The notes under the pieces: model-generated
The model's database searches: none
What the model saw: the letters and a program-made list of their open reading frames with translations, nothing else
What the model was told of the DNA's origin: nothing
Translations under genes and position numbers: made by a program
In this document: positions 36,174-47,640 of the stretch, in pieces
How positions within the stretch are numbered: the stretch's first letter is position 1
How the letters are laid out: every line of letters starts with the position of its first letter
Source: Rotaria sp. Silwood1
Taxonomy: Eukaryota > Rotifera > Eurotatoria > Philodinida > Philodinidae
Assembly: GCA_905250075.1 (NCBI GenBank)
Contig: CAJNOP010000191.1
Location: forward strand, 81,090-145,089
Reading direction: 5' to 3'
DNA length: 64,000 nucleotides

Positions 36174-38744
36174 CTAAAACCGATTTCGAACGGTGTCTAC
36201 ATCTGTGATTTCAATGAAAGTAGGAGGTGATCCGTCGATCTTAATATTATTCTTTTCATCGAACCATGCCCCTTCAGTCGACATAGAAATATCCAAGCCA
36301 GAAGCTCGAGTTCGCTGTACTTCATCTGCTGCAATACTCAAATTATCGTAAGGAATCCAGACTATTGGTTTAGGATCCCGTATTGCTGGATGCATATATG
36401 CATTCTCCATCGTAGTGTCGTATGACTCAATCGCCATATTCTCCATATTTCTGACAGCGTCGGTACCACCAGCTCTTCCAGGAACATTTAGAACATTGAT
36501 CACCGCCTTTGCCCATGCAAATTTTCCAGAATTAGAAATTTCCAGCCGTGAGAATTCTTCTGCATCAACAGGCAAATAGTACGTGAGAGGATCGAAGCTT
36601 GAACTCATTAAATATTGGACAACAATCGTGATAAAGATCAACACACACATTAGTATGCCTTCTGGAATAGCCGATTGCGAACCAGATTCATTCTGTGCCA
36701 GGAAGAAAAGTGCCGCAAGCATAATTTCCATAAGATAAATGCCTGTAAACGACTGATACATTGCTTTCGGAAATGCCAGACCCCCTGTATCGTTTGGAAA
36801 ACCCGAGACGTAAAATATTTGGTAAGCATAGGCGATGTAAAACAAGCCGAATGCTAATCCAGAAATGATAAGAATCAGAGGTGCAATGATCGAATAAACT
36901 AGACTAATTACAACGAAATTTGTGAAAGCAGGAAACAGTGTGCCCCAATTGAGATCACTGAGTGTAAAATACCGTGTCCACTTTTTTCGTGGTGTATTAT
37001 CAAATAATTTTCCCAGAAGATAAAATGAGATGAGTGTAAAAATTTGTAACAAAACACTAGAAGCTACACTTAATCCTTTTAACGCCAGAAAGCTGAAGAA
37101 GAAATTACTTGCAGTCGGAATATTTGCAGCAAGTATTGTTGCGGCACTTGTTGGACTTTGAATAATAGCTACTATGACGCTTGCAACACTACTCGAAATA
37201 GTAACAACCAGAAAGACGTGAACGACTTGGAAAACAAAGTAAGATCCCTGTACATAACGATCTATTGCATCAGTAGTAGGAATTCCAGACATTTTCGCGA
37301 GTAGTCTTAGCACGGTAGGAAGCAATGCCATTAAAATGGATAAGAGAACGGTTGGCAAGAGACCAGTAATTAAGCCTAGGAGAGGACTTGGCAAGTTGTA
37401 AATGAACTGGAGAAAAGTCAACTCGTTTGTGAGGTACGTTATGTTAGAAAGAATACCAACAAAGGCGACAGGAATAGCCCAAAAAACAATAAGAGCCGTA
37501 GTGGCACCAAACATGACGAGTTCCCTAACTTTCTTCTCGTAGTAGGTTAGTTTCAAATTTGACCAAACGATATTCGCCACTTTTATATCGTTATAACAAG
37601 GTGTCATTGCCAGAGGAATAGATGCTGTAACACTTTGTACTGCCATGTGAGCCGCTATCTGTTTATTGAATTGAATAAATGCAGAATTTAAAGCTGCATA
37701 CTTGTGTGGAGCTGTTTTTGCTCTTTCGATCTCAGTATTCAGTTCAGAAATTTCCTCCTTCCAGTAATTAATGGCATCAACCTTTCTGCCAAAGCATAGG
37801 GATGAGAGTACTGGGATAGGTCCAATCCTCACCGTTGGTCGTTCCTTTTCTGGAATATATTTATAAATGATGTCTTGCTCCAAGTCTGTAACACTTTCTT
37901 CAACGATCATTGGACGCACTCCTGAACGGACTTTTTTTTGACGTTTTGCCTCTCTTTGAAGTGCAGCTTTGATCATTTTACATTCGGCCGTCTCAAGTGT
38001 TTCCACAAGTTTTGTGCGTTTGTCCGCTTTGCTAGGAAGATCTTTGAGATTACGATTTAGCCATATGTATTTAACTCCACCTGGGAATTGGTTAAAGATT
38101 CGGAAGAGTACATCTTGCGACATATATGGTTCAGGTATTGCAGTCACGAGAATAGTTGCTGCACTGGCACGAGTCTGATACGCAGGACTTCTCAGCAGTG
38201 CTTGACGTTTTTCTACGAAACCTTTCATTTCTGTGTATAGAAGATAGAGAAATGCACCGATGAAAACATAAGCCAATACCAATGGAGCTCCATAACGAGA
38301 GGAATGACGTGGCAGAATGTTACCAAATGTTAGTATATCGAGACCTTTTTTACCATAAGATTCACCTTTTCCATCAACGGCATAGATAGGGAATAAAATA
38401 CTTGCTAAAAGAACGAACGAACTCAGAAAGAAGAAGGCATGAACGTAGAGATAGCGCGCGAAGAAGTAGGCATCGAGACCAGAAGTACGAATCATATCTT
38501 CCTGAGGTGTTCTCAACAAGGTTGGTAACCAACCATAAAATGTGTTTGGAAGAGGCTTGGCGCGTCGGTTTTTATCTCCAATATATGTCTTTGGTTCATA
38601 TATACGTTTGAATTTCGTTCTAATGATGACGAATAGAGTGATTTCGATGACAGCAACAGTCGCAGAGACTGTGAGAGTAGTAAGAAATTGTGAAAGTGAA
38701 GAGCTCTGCAAACGTTGAGTAGGATTTGTCGTACTGCTCGCCAT
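36174..38744 (-). CDS. OSCA/TMEM63 (CSC1-like, DUF221) cation channel
   Basis: OSCA/TMEM63 proteins are dimeric mechanosensitive or osmosensitive Ca2+-permeable channels of the plasma or endo-membranes. The 856-residue frame is uninterrupted. An N-terminal membrane helix (about 20-43) is followed by TSGLDAYFFARYLY (88-101) and two more helices (101-121 and 152-171), together the RSN1-type N-terminal part. A cytosolic PHM7 domain follows (about 198-380; AATILVTAIPEPYMSQDVLF, later YAALNSAFIQF). The 7-helix channel domain runs to about residue 720 and includes the conserved region ending YYLPVDAEEFS. A soluble tail of about 110 residues closes the protein. Order and length are typical of the family. 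ATG at 38744 is clear. Lack of introns over 2.57 kb is notable in an animal; fungal and plant relatives are abundant, so transfer or retrocopy origin is possible but unproven. Osmotic sensing would suit a desiccation-tolerant animal (inference). Confidence 0.93.
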   Translation of the reverse strand: MASSTTNPTQRLQSSSLSQFLTTLTVSATVAVIEITLFVIIRTKFKRIYEPKTYIGDKNRRAKPLPNTFYGWLPTLLRTPQEDMIRTSGLDAYFFARYLYVHAFFFLSSFVLLASILFPIYAVDGKGESYGKKGLDILTFGNILPRHSSRYGAPLVLAYVFIGAFLYLLYTEMKGFVEKRQALLRSPAYQTRASAATILVTAIPEPYMSQDVLFRIFNQFPGGVKYIWLNRNLKDLPSKADKRTKLVETLETAECKMIKAALQREAKRQKKVRSGVRPMIVEESVTDLEQDIIYKYIPEKERPTVRIGPIPVLSSLCFGRKVDAINYWKEEISELNTEIERAKTAPHKYAALNSAFIQFNKQIAAHMAVQSVTASIPLAMTPCYNDIKVANIVWSNLKLTYYEKKVRELVMFGATTALIVFWAIPVAFVGILSNITYLTNELTFLQFIYNLPSPLLGLITGLLPTVLLSILMALLPTVLRLLAKMSGIPTTDAIDRYVQGSYFVFQVVHVFLVVTISSSVASVIVAIIQSPTSAATILAANIPTASNFFFSFLALKGLSVASSVLLQIFTLISFYLLGKLFDNTPRKKWTRYFTLSDLNWGTLFPAFTNFVVISLVYSIIAPLILIISGLAFGLFYIAYAYQIFYVSGFPNDTGGLAFPKAMYQSFTGIYLMEIMLAALFFLAQNESGSQSAIPEGILMCVLIFITIVVQYLMSSSFDPLTYYLPVDAEEFSRLEISNSGKFAWAKAVINVLNVPGRAGGTDAVRNMENMAIESYDTTMENAYMHPAIRDPKPIVWIPYDNLSIAADEVQRTRASGLDISMSTEGAWFDEKNNIKIDGSPPTFIEITDVDTVRNRF

Positions 38745-39121
38745 TCAATAGTGATGGTTAATGGATCTGTTTAAGGAGAAGAAATAAAACACAACGTTGA
38801 ACTAGATTTCTTTCCATTTTCAATAAGTTTCTATGATGGCTTCTCATACATGTTGTTTTCTTTGGTGGACACTCATTTCGTCCCATTACCTTTCGTCCCC
38901 TTACACTACGTCCCATTCACTTTGTTTCTCACTCATTTTGTCCCTTTTCATTTCGTCCCAAATTCATTTTGTCCCATACGCTTCGTTCTAAACTCATTTT
39001 GTCCCGTTACACTTTGTCCTACCGAAGAAGTCGTTTCTGATGATTTTACTTAATATACAGTGTCATGTACTATCATCTTCTACGTTTAATATATTAAATA
39101 AAATGAAGAATGAATAACAGT

Positions 39122-39319
39122 TCAAGAATTTAGTTTCACGTTAGCAGCCAGACGGGCCAGATCTCGAGGGTATGAGTCACAGCTTTCGCATCGAAAAATA
39201 CGTTTTTCATCAGTCAATCGGTATTGCATGTCCACGAACTCACCATGATACACAATTGGATTTCCTCTTTTACTCTTCAAAATTTCAATATCACCCATCG
39301 GTCGTATACATAGCAACAC
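39122..39319 (-). pseudogene. FLYWCH-type zinc-finger fragment inside the foldback element
   Basis: The 65-codon frame contains KSKRGNPIVYHGEFVDMQYR followed by IFRCESC. The spacing of Gly, V-Y, hydrophobic-Y-R and F-R-C is that of a FLYWCH finger (F/Y, L, Y, W, C, H), although the final Cys/His part is lost. FLYWCH fingers are frequently attached to MULE transposases. No transposase domain remains, so this is probably a truncated N-terminal piece of the element's protein. Confidence 0.5.
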
Positions 39320-39336
39320 TTGATTGAATCAGCAGT

Positions 39337-39586
39337 TACCGGGATTTTTTTTTTGGGATTTATTGGGATTTTTTAATAAATCCATGTACGTTTTTAAATA
39401 AATCTCGCACTATCTTGAGAGTGAGGGCGCAGACGCCAGTGTGGGTGAGGGCGAAGAGGGCAGCAGTCGAGTGAGGGTGCACGAAAATCTTGATACAGTT
39501 AATAAATCTCAATAAACCCCCATTAAATAAATAAATCCTGATAAATCCTATAGAAGAAATAAATCCCAAAAAAATAAGTCCCGGTA
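39337..39586. mobile_element. nested MITE with CCGGGA ends and TA flanks
   Basis: Termini CCGGGA (39339) and TCCCGG (to 39584) are each bordered by TA (39337-39338 and 39585-39586), consistent with a TA duplication as in Tc1/mariner-type insertion. Terminal repeats contain several GGGATTTAT-like units. The centre (39415-39485) is rich in GAGGGCG-type words and much more GC-rich than the arms. It lies inside the larger element and is therefore younger than it. Confidence 0.6.
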
Positions 39587-40244
39587 GCCCCTCGATTAAA
39601 TAGCAAAGAAGAACAGCTTTACGTAGTGAACAAGATTTGAGGGTGAATTTTTTTCTTTTCTGTTTCTCTTTCGTTAAAGTTAGCTAATCATATTAAAAAA
39701 GTAGGGACAAATTGTAGAGGGACAAAGTGTAACGGGACAATATGAGTTTGGAACGAAGTGTATGGGACGATATGACGCTGGGACAAAATGAATTTGGGAC
39801 GAAATGAAAAGGGACAAAATGAGTGAGGGACGAAATGAATGGGACCCATAGGCGGCGGAGCGGTCTGAGTCTAGGGTAGGCTCAGGTTTTCAGCCAAGCC
39901 AGCCCTGAGAATGGATTGAAAGGATTTTTTTATTTGTTTAAAACGGTAAGCGCTATAGATTTTTGTGCTAGATTCACATTCAATAGAAGTGTGATAACTA
40001 TGTAAACCATTATTGTTTCTAATGAAATAAAAAAATAACCGAGTAACAGAGGGACGGTTTAAAAATTAAAAATGACTTAGAAGAAATAAAACTATTTACA
40101 ACCGAGTAAAATTTTTCTGTTTTGATTTTTTTGAAACAAAATAGAGCAGATGCTGTTCAGATCAAGTAAGTCTAATTTTCCTTTATGAATATGAGGAATA
40201 ATAGCATGGTTTAAATGTTGTTGGGTCATTATACAGCGTAAATA

Positions 40245-40960
40245 TGTTTTATTCGATTCATAATGCTAAATGACCGTTCAGCAGTAGTTGTTGTTACGGA
40301 ATTGTTAACTATAACGATAACAATTCACTATATTCGCAAAACTTATTTTTACTAACTTGCTGTGCATTTAAAAGCTCACATAGGATAAGGGGTGCCTCCG
40401 AGGTTCTAAAACGATTTTATAAATTTAAATAAATTATCGATGTTCCCAGATTTGATTACCATCTTGATCGATTAATAATTTTAACTGAATTGTTATGTTA
40501 TCTATCATTCGTTGACATAATGAACCACTAAATTTGTTTCGTTTCTTTTTAGTGTAGTTTTTGAATTGTTCAATATTCCTGTATTCCCGCTCTTGTAATT
40601 TTTCTTTTAATGCACGTCAAACGTTTTCTATATGTTTTTATAGACCTAATGTCGGCTAGTTTTGCAAAACAATTAATTGGGGCAATCCGATTGATAAAAA
40701 ACATATTTAGTGGCATTTCAAGGCGCCTCTTTGTTCATAATCTTGTTCATCTTGAAAAATAACATTTCATGCATTATCTAATTCCTTAGCTGCTGTCTCA
40801 GCTATAATAGCTCAAATGAATTTTGCATATCTATCACCAATAAAATAAATTTTCTTACTCCGATCATTATCTTGTGATTTGATGAGTTCTAACTGTTAAT
40901 AGATAACGGCTAGAGATTGTTGAACAATTTCATATTAAATTGCGTCAAAATAAGTAATAG
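40245..40960 (-). pseudogene. hAT transposase relic
   Basis: The minus strand near 40245-40310 reads TTTTAERSFSIMNRIKHIYA, a close match to the hAT C-terminal dimerisation motif (T-x-x-x-E-R-x-F-S-x-x-x-x-I-K). Upstream on the same strand (40440-40960) other frames read coding-like pieces such as KKIYFIGDRYAKFI, interrupted by stops and shifts. Both ends of the element and any target duplication could not be found, so length is uncertain. Confidence 0.55.
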
Positions 40961-41026
40961 AAAAATTGAAAAATAGTGCATGATAGTGATGCTGCAGGTT
41001 CTCTGCCATATCACTGCAAAAAAAAG

Positions 41027-41659
41027 TACAGGGTGTTTAGAAAATCACTGACCAAAAAGAAAATCGGATATCTCCACTCCGTCACAACCGATAGGGCTCA
41101 TTTTTTGCCTCGTAACAGAAGCGTGTTCTAAGTTTTTATTCTTATGAATGAAGTTCATAAACCATGTTCAAAAGCATAACTGTGGGTGGAGATATCAAAA
41201 TTCAGACTTTTTCAATTTTCAGAGAAACTGCCTAGTTTCTCCGAGATTTCATTTTTTGTGATTCTTTTCGTTTTTGAACTTCCCACATCATATACTGCCG
41301 GTTTATGGATATTTCTCATATATTAATTACCCCCACATCAGCAGATTTCCTTCTATTAGAATATCTAAAAAAACTACCTATAAACCGGCAGTATATGATG
41401 TGGAAAATTCAAAAACGAAAAGAGTCACAAAAAACGAAATCTCGGAGAAACTAGGCAGTTTCTCTGAAAATTGAAATAGTCTGAATTTTGGTATCTCCAT
41501 CCACAGTTATGCTTTTGAACATGGTTTATGAAATTCATTCATAAGAATGAAAACTTAGAACACGCCTCTGTTACGAGGCAAAAAATGAGCCCTATCGATT
41601 GTGACGGAGTGGAGATATTCGATTTTCTTTTTGATCAGTGATTTTCCAAACACCCTGTA
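41027..41659. mobile_element. Tc1/mariner-type palindromic MITE (629 bp) with TA duplication
   Basis: The element 41029-41657 begins CAGGGTGTTTAGAAAATCAC and ends with its complement (GTGATTTTCCAAACACCCTG), with TA on both sides (41027-41028 and 41658-41659). The inverted arms are about 275 bp each with high identity by eye; the loop is only about 70 bp. It has no coding capacity. High arm identity suggests recent insertion or the product of a hairpin-type duplication. Confidence 0.8.
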
Positions 41660-41707
41660 GAATACTAAACCTTTACCCTTACTATGATTTTATAAACCCT
41701 TAAAGGG

Positions 41708-41925
41708 TTTATTATCTTGAAGATTAAAGAGAATAATGTATGACTTTGCCCACAAGTGTTTATTATCTTGAAATTTAAGGCCAAAGATTTATTGTTTTGA
41801 AGATTACTGTCAGTGATTTATGATTTTGTCTACAAGATTTTATTATCTTGAAGATTGAAGAGAAGAATGTATGACTTTGTCTACAAGTGTTTATTACCTT
41901 GAAATTTAAGATGAAGGGTTTATGA
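41708..41925. repeat. ~130-bp tandem repeat, nearly two copies
   Basis: TTTATTATCTTGAAGATT(A/G)AAGAG starts at 41708 and again near 41838, followed in both copies by AATGTATGACTTTG and then TTATTATCTTGAAATTTAAG-like text. Within each copy a shorter TTTATNNTTTGAAGATT word recurs. No coding. Confidence 0.6.
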
Positions 41926-42209
41926 TTTCACATTAAACTCAGCTTGTTCAATCGGTTGAATTCAAAATAGTCACTGTTTGGTTTCATTGTCTTGATTCGC
42001 ATAAGTATTCTTGATAGTTAAGCAAGAAATGATAATTGGTGATTATTTAATTCTTCCAATAAAGAAGATTGTTTATTAATCTTTGATTTAAAATAATAAC
42101 TCCTAATCATTCATCCATTTCAATGGACAAAATTGTTTGTCTTATATACACCCTCAATTCCGTAGCACAAGCTATAAACCTCAAACGTTTTCGTTATGTA
42201 GTACTAGGT

Positions 42210-42309
42210 NNNNNNNNNNNNNNNNNNNNNNNNNNNNNNNNNNNNNNNNNNNNNNNNNNNNNNNNNNNNNNNNNNNNNNNNNNNNNNNNNNNNNNNNNNN
42301 NNNNNNNNN
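42210..42309. other. assembly gap (100 N)
   Basis: One hundred undetermined bases, the standard length for a gap of unknown size. Frames that cross it are meaningless. Confidence 1.
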
Positions 42310-45300
42310 GAAATATTCTCTATTCGATAATGACGTTTTTAAATATCATCATTTAATTATTTTTTGATCATCTTTTTCAAAAAATTAGTACAATAGACAC
42401 CAAAATCACCAATTTGTAAACAACTGAGAGCAACGAAAAAAAACTTACCAGTTCAAACAATTCGATGAATCAATGACAAGCATTCAATAAAGTGACGATA
42501 GGCTTTAGCGCTGTAATTTTTTAAACGAAGAACGAAAAAAAGGGAAAAAATGCAAAAGCGAGAGGTGACGTGAAGCACATGAGAAATATACCTCCCACGC
42601 AATTATGTAGTGTTGTTAGTCATTTGATGAGTAACTATCGAACATATCGGAACACAAATCAATCAGTCTTTTCTGCACACACGCGTAGGCAGTTTGACAA
42701 AAAACATTTTTTTCACATTTGTAAGAGAACATAGACAATCATTTTTTTTTGATTTCACATCTATTCTAATAGGTCTGTACAAACCTTGAATAGAATGTAA
42801 CACTGGTAGTGAACTTCAATTTGAAGAAAATTATTTTTACATACGAAAGTAAAGTGTGATGGGCAACTTAACTTTTTTTTTTGTTCACTCATCTATAACT
42901 AATTTGACTTTGACCAAGAAACTGAAGGCTAGAAAAAACTAATTAGTCTTTCTTAATTATTTTCAATTTAAATAATGAAACAAAGCAAAATCGATCATAT
43001 TGCAGTGTCATAAACAGTGACAATGTTCGAAGGATTCTGTACAGAAGTCTGTTATTGATTAAAAAAATAAAATGAGCAAAAAACTCAATGGAAGTTCATT
43101 TCGGTAGCAAAAATGAATAATTAAAGATTGTGTACAATAGTTTGACGGGAAACGTATCAAGTCAATAACGAAGCATGATTGTATTATATCAAACAAGAAA
43201 TAAATCAAAAGCGCACTTTCTAATTTTCTGCAGATTAATGGCATAATTTATTCACTTCAATTCCATATTGATCCAACACTACCTTAGACTATTATGATGC
43301 AAATTACTGATGCTTTTTACTCATCGTATATTTTGTTGATTCACTGCAAGAATCGATGTCCGTATCACGTGTTGAGGAAGACGTGGATTTGAGTTTGGGT
43401 ACAAGGCTGAATGTGAATCTTCTATTCATCCATCCACAATCACATCCTACATGCGAAATATTAATATGTTAAATTAAATGATATACTCAAGGAAATCCTT
43501 TTGATTATTTTTTAAAAATGAGTTAATATTGCGAAACTATACTCTTTATGGGGTGTTAATACACGATGAAGTAAACTAGTAAATGATGTCATTTTTACAA
43601 GTTATTTCAAAATAGTGAAGCATTACTTGAGTGGTACTATTTATCTACTATTTGGTTCAATGCTTGATAGATTTTGTTTACAAATTTTACCTAAAATTCA
43701 TCATAAAATGAAAAGGTTTAATGTTCAACTTTTCGTCCTTGAACTGTATTGTTCTACCTAAGAACTATCCTAAATTATGTAGCCTTGATTTACATGAGAT
43801 TGAAATAGAACAAGTTAAACGTCTCTTCAATAGAAAGATATTTCATTTTAATTATCATAAATTCTTCTACAAATAAGAAGCATTAAAAAAAGAATCAGAA
43901 TAATGCGTTTTGTTATATTAATGTATGTTTAACTTGAAAAGTTGAATTTCAAGTTTCAAGTTTCAACTATCAACTTTCATGTCTGACCCTCCTGGAAGTA
44001 TAGAAGAAAAATAAATTTACATGTTACAAAAAAAAAATAATTAAAGAATCCGACACTACAATTTGATGCATACAAAAATGATCAGTTTCTTTCTTGAGAC
44101 TTTTATGGTATTGTACAATTCTAAATAAACCTCTTTTTAACTCGTATATTTTAAACGGAAATTTCATCATTTGTTATCGATATTAATTAGTAAAAATGAA
44201 AATCAAACTTTAATAAATAATGTAAATGCATTTACGTTTACACATATCTTTACTATATTTATTAAATTTCAATATGTAAATTTTGTTTCATTATAAATTT
44301 CGTTATCATAAGCAGAGTGAATTCAGAGACTTTTTTGCATTTCTAAATTTTTAGCATTATATCTTTATCATTTTAAATCATAGAAAAACTTTTTTCGTAA
44401 ACAATACAGTACAAACATTTTTCTTGAACTTTTCGTTTTCAGATGCTGAAAATTTTGTCAGAAGTAGACTCTACGCCTATTTTTCGAGAGCTCTGAAGCG
44501 TTATCGATTCATTCCAATTGGGCGTGAATGAAGTATCGTTAATCGGCTAGTGAAGCGTATGCATATACTTTTTTTTTCCTCAGGCCTTCCAGGAAAAGAT
44601 TTCGTGCTCAGATTTACATGAGACCTAGTTTGATGAAACTAGTATACGATTTTACTATGAGAGATAATATATTCAAAGGAGAACTGTATGTGTGAAAAAT
44701 AATTGAATAATTTTTTGCATTGATATTTTTTTTTTGTCAGAGATAATAGAAGGTCACTGTTATATTGATTGATATCTATATTAATTGAAAGAATACAATA
44801 TTCTAACATATAATTTTACCAATTTATTACTTGATGAACATCCTTTTGAAAATGATTTTTTTTTTCTTTGTATTGCTCAATCATTTCCATTCACAAAAAA
44901 AAATTTACCTGTAGTCAATGAAAAACGACAATAGAATAAACGATGTAGAAAATCAAAAGTTGGTAATCAATATTATATCCTCATCTTACTGAATTTGATT
45001 TCAATGAAATTCATGATGGTTATGTCGAACAGTTTTTTGTTGATACTAAAAACGTGTTTACTATATAATTGATGTCTTTATATCTGTTGAAAACAGTAAT
45101 ACAACCTGTGATGCAGTATAGATTAATTATTCAAAAATAAATTATTTGTATATTAATGAGATTTGTCGACTTTCAAAACATTTCAAACTCTATTTTCTTC
45201 ATAAAGACATAGTTATATTTGGATTATTAGATAACCAACTTTTTCTATTTGTTTTTATAATCGAGAACAATACATTCAATTTATTGTTAACGTAAGAAAT

Positions 45301-47640
45301 CTTTGATAACTTATCTTAAGATAGATGGGGATGACAGAGTATAGTTAAATTAATCCTTCCATCATTCATTCTCTTTCATACTTTTTCAGTTGTTGACAAA
45401 AAAACTTAAATTGTAATTGAAAAATAGATGTTAAACTCAAGTTCAAATTAGAGCATTAATATATATATATAAAGATTGACATTAATACTATTATTTAATA
45501 ATCCACTTGCACAACTATGATGTTCTTCTTTTGATAGTAACACGTATCACACAAGAGAAATAAGAGCAAAAAAGAAAAAAAGTGTGACATAGATAGTTGA
45601 AATAATAATCAGATCATCATATTAACAATTATGCGAACAATTAAAATAGAAAGATTTTAGGTTTTTTTTGCTGGTACCATTTATCAAAAAAAAAAAGTTT
45701 TTCAAATTAATAAGTATTGTGTAATATTGACAACTTCTGTTTCTACATCTTTAATTAATCATGTACTTTATGTTCAATGCAATAAAAAAAAAGAAAACGA
45801 CTGTTTTCACCAGTCATCAATTATAGTGCTAAGAAAGTTGCAGTCACTTACGGTATGTCAAATTTAGCTATTGTGTTACTATTGAATGCTCTTAATGCGA
45901 GAAAAAAAAAATTCCTGCATTGATCTTTTTTTTTACTTTTATGATGTAGAAATCGATGATTTATTTTGCTTAGAAATAATTATTATTTGAAATTTTACAT
46001 CTTTATAATTCAAGAATAACGTCATCATTATATTGTGATTTTTATTTTGTCTTTTATATACACATGTTAACGAATCTTCTTTTCTTCATTCATAAAGAAT
46101 TTGTATGATAGCAGAATAACAATAGTAATTTCAAGTGAATGAGTAACTGTCATTGCTCAATAATCTATTATTTCAAGTCGACTAAGTTAGAACTATTTAC
46201 TTGAAATATTCAATTGATATTTCTGTTTTATTAAACCATCATTGCCCTAAAATAAAATCCTTGAATTAAATGGAATATTTCATTCGATTATTTTTTTTTT
46301 AGTTGACATAAGCTATTTATATTTTATCAAAAACGAAAGTTCATGCATCCTTTTTCTTGTTATATTGATTTTATTTTTATCAGCCCTCCCTTCATTTCCT
46401 GATCCTATTGTTTCATATATGATGACCAATTGACATGCGTGACTTTAACATAGAAATGCACATCTGTGTAAAGAACGATTGGATTACCACTATTCAAATC
46501 TCAGATTTCATATTTAAATAGGTAACAGATCAATAATATCACTAAACTTATACATATATATATTCTCTTATCTTGGAAAAAAAGGCAACAAAAAAAAAAA
46601 GTCAATCAAAATTTTGTCATCATCTAAAACTGAATTAATGTGACAGTATGCACACATCATTGCATCATACAAACAGAAGAAAAAAAAGAGATTCTTGAGT
46701 ATCACTGTCAATCACAATTATAGAAGCAAAAAAGAAAAAAAAAAGGATCTACTTAACAAACCCATTCATTATACAATGTTAAAAAAAAATGCAAATGTAA
46801 TGAACAAAGTCTGTTGATCGATAAAGACATTCTTTTTTTTCTTATCACCTTTTATTGTTTAATTAAGATGAAAAGTAAAATGATGATTTACGCTTAAATT
46901 GAGCCTTAATTCTTTACTTTAGACATATAAAAGAAAAGGCACCCCCTAAAGCGATAATTGTCTATAACAAGCACTAGTCTCGACAACTTCTTTTATTAAT
47001 TGTTCATCTTGATTTTTCTATATGTATATATATATATACGTATATGTTGAAAAGTTGAAAACACATCATATTAAATGTTGATCTGACTTATTGTTGATGG
47101 ATACTGTTCATTGATGGTTGAGAATATAAAGTATGTGGACGTGTTATATTCTATGAGTCATATGATGACCAAGAAGAAGTGCAAATAAGATGAGACTCAT
47201 TGTACATTGTATATTAGATGATGAATGATTGTTTGATAACAAACGTTTCATGGCGCCTAAAAAATAGACAGACAGACATGACATATAAACAGGTGTAATT
47301 TCATCTTAATATACACACACACACACACAAAATACGTAATTATACTAAATTTGATAACAAATTATGACCTTTTAAATAATAATATTTTTTCATTATTTAT
47401 ATCGTTAACATATTGCATTCTTTCATTAATTCAACTGGTCAATTCTACAATATGTCTATTATGATAGAGCTAAATGAATTGATGCGCAACAAAAGAATAT
47501 ACTCGATGATCAAGAGTGATTCTTTTTATAGTCAAAAATTTCCGTCATAGAACTTCAGAAGAAAAAAAAAAGACAGGATATGTCTGTCATGAAGGTCATC
47601 TTTGTTTGATTTATAAAACAAAATATTAGTAGGAAGTCTA
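42310..47640. other. long gene-free AT-rich stretch
   Basis: No open frame with coding character in 5.3 kb. It contains a weak GT-rich unit at about 43376-43450 (copy 4 of the hairpin family), a TTTCAAGTTTCAAC word repeat near 43950, and (TA)n, (CA)n (47314-47328) and poly-A runs. Exons of a spliced gene with very short coding segments could be missed here. Confidence 0.45.

Larger units (their letters stand above)
38864..39847. mobile_element. foldback element with array-type terminal repeats (GGGACAAAATGA units)
   Basis: The left end (38864-39033) is a string of about ten units such as CATTTCGTCCC and CATTTTGTCCC; the right end (39701-39847) is the same string inverted (GGGACGAAATGA, GGGACAAAATGA). 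The two strings match unit by unit, so they are one terminal inverted repeat built from tandem units and not two independent satellites. Total length is near 1 kb. Inside are a FLYWCH-like fragment and a nested 246-bp MITE. Exact termini and target duplication could not be fixed. A MULE origin is suggested by the FLYWCH fragment (inference). Confidence 0.7.

Noticed and set aside
38850-39053. 67-codon repetitive frame with FVP phrases
   Set aside because: It is the translation of the tandem units in the left terminal repeat of the foldback element.
39850-39909. Possible hAT end (CAGGGCTGGC on the minus strand) right of the array element
   Set aside because: No matching partner end or 8-bp duplication could be found.
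42123-42367. Frames of 76-77 codons
   Set aside because: They run through the N gap and have no real sequence for nearly half their length.
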